64,000 nt of DNA. Source: Caballeronia sp. SEWSISQ10-4 2. Lineage in GTDB: Bacteria; Pseudomonadota; Gammaproteobacteria; Burkholderiales; Burkholderiaceae. This document shows, one piece after another, positions 58,051 through 64,000 of the stretch. Location: NCBI RefSeq assembly GCF_030464885.1, contig NZ_JALPRJ010000008.1, positions 111,131 through 175,130 on the forward strand. Reading direction: 5' to 3'. The notes below the pieces were generated by a model. That model was not told the origin of the DNA. It was given only the letters and a program-made list of their open reading frames with translations, and searched no databases. Every line of letters begins with the position of its first letter. The stretch's first letter is position 1. The position numbers and the translations under genes are program-made.

Positions 58051-59802
58051 TCACCCCTCTCCCCGCGGCTGCGTCGAACCGAACCACGTTTCACAATGCC
58101 GCAGCAGCGCTTGCGTATCCGACGGCGCGCGCCCTCTCGCCGCGATATATCCATCGGGGCGCACGAGATAAAAACACGGCCGCGTGCGCCCATACGCATC
58201 CGTGAGCGAACGCGTGCCGTCGCCTTCTTTATCGGTGATGCGCCACACGCGCACCGTGTTCGGCAACACCTCTTCCACCGATACCGCCAGCTCGTCCAGA
58301 TCCTTATCGCGGATAGCGTGCGCGACGGTGAGCGTTGCGGGCGCCAGCGCGATATCGTCTTCCGGCGATGGATTCACCAGCAAGAACAACGAGAAACACG
58401 CGGGATCGTGGAGATCGAAAAGACAGCCCACACCCGGCGCCCGTCCGAGCGGGCCATCGATGACATGCACCCACGCGTCCGGCGCGCGTTCACCCGCACG
58501 CGGACCGCCATCGAGCGAACGGTCCAGCGTGAGCGGACTGCGCCGGTATTGAATCGACAGCTCGCTGACCGTGCGCCGCGCGGCATCGCGCAATGGGCCA
58601 ATCGCCGATAACGCCGGCATCACGTGATCGCGAAGCAGCTTCATTGGCCCGTGCTCAGCGGCTGCCATCTGCGTCATGAAACTGGATTGCCGCAGCACTT
58701 CACGCTCGATCGGATGACGCTCGGCGTGATACGTATCGAGCAAGCGATCCGGCGCGACGCCCGCCAGCATCCGCGCAATCTTCCAGCCGAGATTAAACGC
58801 CTCCTGAATCCCCGTGTTCATGCCCTGCGCACCGGCCGGACTGTGGACATGCGCGGCGTCGCCGGCGAGAAAAACGCGGCCTGAACGCAACTGCTCGGCC
58901 ATGCGGTTATTCAGATGAAAATACGATGACCATTCAAGGCTTTTCGCCGTCACGCGATGGTGAATGCGCCGCTCGATAATCGCGCGGCACTCGTCGAACG
59001 TCGGCACTGCGTTTTTATTCAGGCTTTCCACCGCCTCACTCGACGGCGCGCTTGATGTCACGCTTGATGTCGCGCTTGAAGTTGATATCACGCGCTTGTC
59101 CGCGATCAGGCGCACCCGGCCACCGCCCATCGGAAACAACGTGGCGAGACCCTCGCCGGACGCGAAGATATGGAATTCGTCGTCGGGCCATTCAGTGTCG
59201 GCGAGCAGATCGGCTAGCAGGAAGGTTTGTTCGAAAGTCTTGCCGGCGAATTCGACGTCGAGACCATGGCGCACGGTGCTGTGCGCACCATCCGCCCCGA
59301 TCAGGTACGACGGGCGCAACGATTCTTCAGCTCCGTTCGAGTGCCGCAGCGCCGCCTCCAGCCCCGCTGAGCCTTCCCGAAACCGCGTCAATTCCACGCC
59401 GCGTTCAATGCGCACGCCGAACGACGCAAGATGCTCCGTCATCAGGCGCTCGGTGACGGATTGATCGAGGAACAGCAGATACGGATAACGCGTTTGCAGA
59501 GGATCGAAATCGAGCCGCGCGAGGCGCTGGCCGTTCGAATAGAGGTTGGCGACGCGCCCCCGGTGACCGAGTTCGAGAAACGGTTCAACCAGCCGATGCT
59601 GCTCGAAAAGCTCGAGCGTACGTGCCTGGATGCCGATGGCGCGCGACCACGGCGAGGGTTCACGGGCTTTATCGATAAGACGCACGGGAATGCCGGCGCG
59701 CGACAAACTCATGGCGGCGGCGAGGCCCGTCGGACCGGCGCCGGCGATCAGAACCGGCGGCACATCGAGGACTTTGTGTCGATTCGGCTTCAGCGCGAGC
59801 AT
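58051..59802 (-). CDS. FAD-dependent monooxygenase (PheA/TfdB/MhpA family)
   Basis: A 583-residue flavin hydroxylase of group A. The FAD motifs GAGPTGLAAAMSLSRAGIPV (about residues 18-37) and GRVFLAGDAAHVHSPAGAQG (GD motif) are present, and the last 150 residues form the thioredoxin-like domain of PheA/TfdB-type enzymes. It probably hydroxylates an aromatic or polyketide-like ring; the substrate is unknown. The ATG at 59802 has GAGGGAG six bases upstream. It converges on fdsD and faces away from the metal genes. Confidence 0.88.
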   Translation of the reverse strand: MLALKPNRHKVLDVPPVLIAGAGPTGLAAAMSLSRAGIPVRLIDKAREPSPWSRAIGIQARTLELFEQHRLVEPFLELGHRGRVANLYSNGQRLARLDFDPLQTRYPYLLFLDQSVTERLMTEHLASFGVRIERGVELTRFREGSAGLEAALRHSNGAEESLRPSYLIGADGAHSTVRHGLDVEFAGKTFEQTFLLADLLADTEWPDDEFHIFASGEGLATLFPMGGGRVRLIADKRVISTSSATSSVTSSAPSSEAVESLNKNAVPTFDECRAIIERRIHHRVTAKSLEWSSYFHLNNRMAEQLRSGRVFLAGDAAHVHSPAGAQGMNTGIQEAFNLGWKIARMLAGVAPDRLLDTYHAERHPIEREVLRQSSFMTQMAAAEHGPMKLLRDHVMPALSAIGPLRDAARRTVSELSIQYRRSPLTLDRSLDGGPRAGERAPDAWVHVIDGPLGRAPGVGCLFDLHDPACFSLFLLVNPSPEDDIALAPATLTVAHAIRDKDLDELAVSVEEVLPNTVRVWRITDKEGDGTRSLTDAYGRTRPCFYLVRPDGYIAARGRAPSDTQALLRHCETWFGSTQPRGEG

Positions 59803-59868
59803 GCGCGTCTCCCTCAAACTTCACAGTGCCAAGTGTACGCCGGTCGGTTCGCGCCAACGACTGCTCAC

Positions 59869-60906
59869 TCAATGCACGTGCGCCTTAGGCGGTGCCGGCG
59901 AGCGTTCGTGCAGCGCACAGCGATGCTCGGTCGTGCCCCGCTCGACTTGAAGCGTGGCGTGGTTCATCGCGTGATCGCGGCGCAAGGTCCCCACGATGGC
60001 ATCCACGAATACATCGCCGGGATGGCCTTGCGGCATCACCAGATGCGCGGTCATCGCGTTCTCCGTGGTGGACAGTGCCCAGACATGGAGATCGTGGACG
60101 TCGGTCACGCCCGGCAAACCCGCCAGATACCGTTCGATACCCGGCTTGTCCACGCCGGGCGGGACCGCGCCCATCGCGAGGCGCATCGCGTCGCGGCCGA
60201 GACCCCACGTGCCCACCACGATCACACCGACCACGATGATGCTCATCACCGGATCAAGCCAGCTCGCGCCCGTGAACAGGATCACAAGACCGCTGACGGC
60301 GACCGCGGCGGAAATGGCGGCGTCGGCAGCCATGTGCAGGAAAGCGCCGCGCACGTTCAGGTCCTCCTTGCTGCCGCGCATGAAGAGCCACGCCGAGAAG
60401 CCGTTGACGAGCATGCCGAGCGTCGCCACGATAAACACGTCGAGGCCCGCGACCGGCGCCGGATTGAGCAGGCGCTGCACGGCTTCGAGCACGATCGCGC
60501 CGCACGCGAAGAGCAGCAGCGCGGCGTTGGCGAGCGAAGCGAGTATCGACGAACTGCCGAGTCCGAAGGTGTAGCGTTCCGACGGTTTGCGCGTGCCGAG
60601 CCAGACGGCGCCCCAGGCGAGAAGCAGGCAGAGGACATCGGACAAATTGTGGCCCGCGTCGGCGAGCAGCGCAGTGGAATGCGCGATGAAACCGTACACC
60701 GCCTGCACGACCACAATCAGCAGGTTCAGCCCGACCGCAATTGCAAACGTGCGGCCCTGGCCGGCTTGCGGCGCGTGATGGTGATGATGGCCGCCTTTAT
60801 GGTCATGACTGTGCTTGTGGTCATGCTCGTGGTCATCAGCATGCGCGTGAGAATCATGCTCATCCGCGTGCTTATGCTCGTGCTGATGCTTCGATTGAGG
60901 TTCCAT
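59869..60906 (-). CDS. Cation diffusion facilitator (zinc/cobalt/cadmium efflux)
   Basis: A 345-residue CDF transporter with six membrane segments and a His-rich cytoplasmic N terminus (about 20 His in the first 45 residues), a metal-sensing tail common in CzcD/ZitB proteins. The transport-site pairs HxxxD (HSTALLADAGHNLSDV and HMAADAAISAA) are intact. Substrate is most likely zinc, with cobalt or cadmium possible. Its ATG starts directly after the stop of the ArsR gene, so the two are co-translated. Confidence 0.92.
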   Translation of the reverse strand: MEPQSKHQHEHKHADEHDSHAHADDHEHDHKHSHDHKGGHHHHHAPQAGQGRTFAIAVGLNLLIVVVQAVYGFIAHSTALLADAGHNLSDVLCLLLAWGAVWLGTRKPSERYTFGLGSSSILASLANAALLLFACGAIVLEAVQRLLNPAPVAGLDVFIVATLGMLVNGFSAWLFMRGSKEDLNVRGAFLHMAADAAISAAVAVSGLVILFTGASWLDPVMSIIVVGVIVVGTWGLGRDAMRLAMGAVPPGVDKPGIERYLAGLPGVTDVHDLHVWALSTTENAMTAHLVMPQGHPGDVFVDAIVGTLRRDHAMNHATLQVERGTTEHRCALHERSPAPPKAHVH

Positions 60907-61236
60907 TTATTCGTTATCCGGTCGGAAGTCGGCTTGCGGCTCGGCAACGTGCTCGAGCAATTCGGCCAACATGGCGCTGATGTGGTTATCGGCGGCGAGA
61001 TAAAAAACCTGCTTGCCCTCACGCTCGGCGCGCACGATCCGCGCCGCCCGCAGCAAACGCAGGTGATGGCTGACAAGCGACGCCGACAAGCCGAGCGATT
61101 CCGCGATCGCTCCCACCGCGCAGCGCCGGTCAACGCACGTCAGCACGATGCGCAGCCGCGTGGGATCGCCCAGCAGGCGGAACAGGTCGGCGAGCGGAAC
61201 GACGCGCTCATCGGTTGCTACAAAGGGAGAGGACAA
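60907..61236 (-). CDS. ArsR/SmtB-family metalloregulator
   Basis: A 109-residue winged-helix repressor. The recognition helix region is GAIAESLGLSASLVSHHLRL (about residues 42-61), with Cys34 and Cys39 (TCVDRRCA, an ELCVCDL-like alpha3 site), a His-rich alpha5 candidate near DNHISAMLAELLEHVAEP. It should derepress the CDF gene when zinc or a related metal is bound. It is read together with the CDF gene and its operator lies just upstream. Confidence 0.9.
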   Translation of the reverse strand: MSSPFVATDERVVPLADLFRLLGDPTRLRIVLTCVDRRCAVGAIAESLGLSASLVSHHLRLLRAARIVRAEREGKQVFYLAADNHISAMLAELLEHVAEPQADFRPDNE

Positions 61237-61249
61237 AATAGATCAGCCA

Positions 61250-61273
61250 ACATATGAACAGGTGTTCACATGT
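61250..61273. promoter_or_regulatory. Operator of the ArsR/CDF operon
   Basis: ACATATGAACA-N2-TGTTCACATGT is an inverted repeat with 10 of 11 matching pairs, centred 25 bp upstream of the ArsR ATG. It resembles the 12-2-12 sites (TGAACA-N2-TGTTCA core) of SmtB/CzrA/ZiaR-type repressors. Confidence 0.85.
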
Positions 61274-61363
61274 TACAGAAGTGAAACCGGGCGCGTCAAT
61301 GCAAAAATCGGGATCGGCGGCGAACGTGTGTAAAAATGAGGCGTTTGCATTCGATCTTCCTCA

Positions 61364-63226
61364 ATGGATACAGTTTTTGCGCGTGGCTTCGCGGCGCATC
61401 GCGATGGCCGCCTCACCGAAGCGGAACGCGACTATCAGGCCGCGCTTGCCGCAGAGCCCTCCCACGTCGACGCACTTCATCTGCTCGGCGTGCTGCGCCA
61501 TCAACAGGGCCAGCACGCGGAAGCGGCCGAACTGGTGCGTCGCGCGGTGGACCTGCGCCCCGCCGATGCCGGTCTTCAGCTCAATCTTGGCAACGCGCTA
61601 AAGGCGCTGGGCCGGATCGACGACGCCATCGAGCGGTTCCGCAACGCACTGCATCTGCAACCCGGTTTTTCGCTTGCGCAGTACAACCTCGGCAACGCGT
61701 ACGCGGCGGCGGGCCGTCACGAAGACGCTGCCGACGCCTTCGAAAAAGCGCTGCGCCTGCAGCCTCTGGACGCGGCGACCTGGAATAACTTCGGCAATGC
61801 GCTGCTCGGCATGCGACGCTTTGAAGAAGGCGCAAAGGCGTTCCGCCGTGCGTTGCAGATCCGGCCGGGCCACGCGGGCGCGCATAACAATCTTGGCATG
61901 GCGCTCAATGCGCTCGGCGACACTCACGGCGCGATCGACCAGTTCCGCGCCGCCATTGCCGCAGAACCGAACTATGTCGCCGCGCATTTCAATCTGGGCA
62001 ATCTCCTCGATGCCACCGGCCGCCCGCACGAAGCCGTGCCGGTGCTGGAGAAAGTGCTGAGTATGCAACCGCAATTCGCACCGGCGCATTTCGGCCTGGG
62101 CCACGCGCTCGCCGCTGTCGGCTCGCACGAGACGGCGTTGCCGCAATTCGAGCGCGCGGTCGGCCTCGATCCGAAGTACAGCGTCGCTTGGCTCGGGCTC
62201 GGCAATGCGCATCTTGCGCTCGGTGCGCACAAACCCGCGCTGCGCGCCTTCGATCAAGCCTTGCGGCTCGATCCTGGCCTGATCGCCGCGAATCTGAACC
62301 GGGCGCTGACGCTGCTCACCCTCGGCGATTACACGCGCGGCCTGCCCGCCTACGAATGGCGCCTGCGCACGCCGGGCAGCATCAAGCTGCCCTCACTCCC
62401 GGCCTGGAAAGGTGAACCGCTGCCGCGCCAGACGCTGCGGATTCTCGCGGAACAAGGTTTCGGCGATACCCTGCAGTTCGTCCGCTTCGTGCCGTTCGCG
62501 GCGAAGCTCGCCGGACAGATCGTGCTCGAAGTGCAGCCGGAACTCGTCGCGCTGCTGGAGCCTGCGGCGCACGCGGCGGGCGTGACGCTCAAGAGCACGG
62601 CCAACGCCAATGTGGCTGCGCCCATCGATGCAGATGCTTTTTCGCCGCTGCTGAGCCTGCCGCTTGCACTGGGTATATCGAATGCCGACATGGTGCCTTC
62701 GCGCACGCCATATCTCGTGGTGCCGGCGGCGTATCGGAAGAAGTGGCGTGGCTCGCTCGGCGGTCAGTCGAAACGCAAGCTGGGAATCGCGTGGTCGGGA
62801 CGCATTCAGCCGGGCGAGACGCGCTCGGCGCAGCTTGGCCTGCTCGAACCTTTGTTCAAGCTGGAAGGCATCGACTGGATCGTGCTGCAGCCCGCGCTGA
62901 CGGACGAAGAACGCGCGCTCCTCGACCACCATCCGCGCGCCCGCTTCATCCAGCGGCTCGAAGGCAAGCTTGAAAATTTCGCCGATACCGCCGCGATCGT
63001 GGATCGGCTGGACGGCGTGGTCTCCATCGATACCGCCGTCGCGCATCTGACCGGCGCGTTAGGCAAGCCGCTATGGCTGATGCTGCCGTTCGCCGCGGAC
63101 TGGCGCTGGGGTATCGATATCGCATCGACCCCGTGGTATCCGAAAGCGCGCTTGTTCCGGCAACCGAAACCCGGCGCGTGGGAAGCGGTGATCGAACGAG
63201 TGGCCGGCGATATAGGCGCTTCGTAA
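61364..63226 (+). CDS. TPR-repeat protein with GT-B-like C-terminal domain
   Basis: A 620-residue protein. Residues 1-305 contain about nine TPR repeats with consensus units such as NLGNALKALGRIDDAIERFR and NNLGMALNALGDTHGAIDQF. The C-terminal half (LRILAEQGFGDTLQFVRFVP, then VAHLTGALGKPLWLMLPFAA) looks like the TPR-linked glycosyltransferase-like family found in many beta-proteobacteria, related to GT9/GT41 folds. Its acceptor is unknown; such proteins often modify envelope or flagellar components. No signal peptide is visible, and a terminator follows. Confidence 0.82.
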   Translation: MDTVFARGFAAHRDGRLTEAERDYQAALAAEPSHVDALHLLGVLRHQQGQHAEAAELVRRAVDLRPADAGLQLNLGNALKALGRIDDAIERFRNALHLQPGFSLAQYNLGNAYAAAGRHEDAADAFEKALRLQPLDAATWNNFGNALLGMRRFEEGAKAFRRALQIRPGHAGAHNNLGMALNALGDTHGAIDQFRAAIAAEPNYVAAHFNLGNLLDATGRPHEAVPVLEKVLSMQPQFAPAHFGLGHALAAVGSHETALPQFERAVGLDPKYSVAWLGLGNAHLALGAHKPALRAFDQALRLDPGLIAANLNRALTLLTLGDYTRGLPAYEWRLRTPGSIKLPSLPAWKGEPLPRQTLRILAEQGFGDTLQFVRFVPFAAKLAGQIVLEVQPELVALLEPAAHAAGVTLKSTANANVAAPIDADAFSPLLSLPLALGISNADMVPSRTPYLVVPAAYRKKWRGSLGGQSKRKLGIAWSGRIQPGETRSAQLGLLEPLFKLEGIDWIVLQPALTDEERALLDHHPRARFIQRLEGKLENFADTAAIVDRLDGVVSIDTAVAHLTGALGKPLWLMLPFAADWRWGIDIASTPWYPKARLFRQPKPGAWEAVIERVAGDIGAS

Positions 63227-63256
63227 AACGAGCCCGGCAAAGCTGAGCGCACAAAC

Positions 63257-63288
63257 AAAAACCCCCTCGCCATGGCGAGGGGGTTTTT
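63257..63288. terminator. Bidirectional terminator between the TPR gene and the transporter
   Basis: AAAAACCCCCTCGCCATGGCGAGGGGGTTTTT forms a fully palindromic stem with A- and T-runs, serving the convergent genes. Confidence 0.93.
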
Positions 63289-63307
63289 AGTTTCAGAGCC
63301 CGCAATA

Positions 63308-64000
63308 TCAGGCCGTCTTGTACTGATTGCGCGCTTGCGTGGATCGATACAAGACCAGCGTCGCAATCAAACCGCAGACCGCAGCGAGGCCCATCCACAG
63401 ACCCGGCGCCGCCTTGTTACCGGTCGAGTGAATCAGGTACGTGGAGATGGCCGGCGTGAAACCGCCGATCGTCGTTGCGAGGCTGTATGCCAGCGAGAAA
63501 CCGGTCGTACGCACTTCCACCGGCATGACTTCGGTGAGCGCCACGACCATCGCGCCGTTATAGCTGCCGTACAGGAACGAGAGCCACAATTCCACGCCGA
63601 GCAGGCGCAGGAACGACGGATCGGCGACCAGCCACTGCACCGCCGGATACGACGTGAGAACGGTCAGGATCGTGAAGAACAGCAGCACCGGAAACCGGCA
63701 GCCACACGAGATTCGACAAACCGACAAACACCGTCACCACCAGCGCATCGATGGAAGAAAGTTTCAGCACTTCCTTACCGAAGGTCGGCGTATAAGCTGT
63801 GATCATGTAGAACGACACGGTCGTCATGATCACCATGCCCATGCCTGCCAGCACGACGCCCCAGTTCGAGAGCATCGACTTCATGATCTCGCCCATCTTC
63901 GGGTGGTGTTTGCGTGCCAGGAACTCTTCGGTTTCCTGCAACGAGCGGCGAATGATGAACAGGAACGGCACGATCAGGCAGCCGATGATGAACGGCACAC
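63308..64000 (-). pseudogene. MHS-family MFS transporter, internal deletion with frameshift; cut by window edge
   Basis: Two overlapping minus-strand frames make one protein. The upstream one (63998 down) reads RSLQETEEFLARKHHPKMGE, VFVGLSNLVWLPV and then drifts into nonsense. The downstream one starts RFPVLLFFTILTVLTSYPAV and continues to the end at 63308 (LVLYRSTQARNQYKTA). The family joins them as WLPVMGALSDRxGRxPVLLF, so about 30 bases encoding the conserved D-R-x-G-R cytoplasmic loop are missing at about 63688-63698. The sequence resembles MHS citrate- or metabolite-proton symporters. The N-terminal half lies outside the window. As read it cannot make a working transporter; an assembly error is possible. 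Confidence 0.8.

Noticed and set aside
59431..61257. 608-codon plus-strand frame opposite the CDF and ArsR genes
   Set aside because: Antisense to three recognisable genes, no domain of its own, and Arg/His/Asp-rich composition expected of an antisense frame.

Overview
The window is a high-GC chromosomal segment that gene content and order place in the Burkholderiaceae, most likely Paraburkholderia or Caballeronia. Supporting evidence: the betaproteobacterial run gyrA-serC-pheA-hisC-tyrA-aroA-cmk-rpsA-ihfB-lapAB, the block rpsP-rimM-trmD-rplS, a tmRNA whose tag reads ANDETFALAA, and an fds-type NAD-linked formate dehydrogenase. Most of it is housekeeping DNA with short intergenic gaps.

Layout. 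1-6.4 kb: pmbA, darP, mogA, orn, an M48 peptidase, rsgA and a small zinc-ribbon protein. 6.4-10.6 kb: a CobD/CbiB-like membrane protein, a NudL-type CoA pyrophosphatase, then the rpsP-rimM-trmD-rplS operon. 10.8-15.9 kb: a membrane-anchored sugar dehydrogenase, a TM2 protein, a PA0069-type radical SAM gene under a consensus LexA box, and a divergent Lrp-type regulator/dadA pair. 16-24.3 kb: acyl-CoA dehydrogenase, etfBA, a lipase-like hydrolase, an HDAC-like deacetylase, mltB and cysM. 24.4-32.3 kb: a ComEA-like gene split by a stop codon, the heptose genes hldD and hldA, ugd, lapB, lapA, ihfB and rpsA. 32.5-43 kb: cmk, aroA, tyrA, hisC, pheA, serC, a DUF2059 protein and gyrA, all on the minus strand. 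43.6-46.5 kb: an OmpA-family protein, ubiG, gph and ssrA. 46.5-49.6 kb: a decayed island beside ssrA with integrase debris, two transposase remnants and an intact RES/Xre toxin-antitoxin pair. 49.6-64 kb: a glycosyltransferase, a small secreted protein, fdsR-fdsGBAD, an FAD monooxygenase, an ArsR/CDF metal-efflux pair with its operator, a TPR/glycosyltransferase-like protein and a broken MHS transporter cut by the window edge.

The most unusual object is a roughly 390-nt element between pheA and hisC. It has the signature sequence and fold of a HEARO/IscB omega-RNA, yet no IscB reading frame accompanies it: one end lies just beyond the pheA stop and the other touches the hisC ribosome binding site. 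It looks like a stand-alone guide RNA locus inside an amino-acid biosynthesis operon, co-oriented with it and potentially served by a nuclease encoded elsewhere.

Other points of interest are three kinds of gene decay (a nonsense codon in the ComEA-like gene, an internal deletion removing the signature loop of the MFS transporter, and the scrambled integrase), Gln at GyrA position 83, a terminator-like hairpin directly upstream of tyrA, and clean operators for LexA, an Lrp-type regulator and an ArsR/SmtB repressor.
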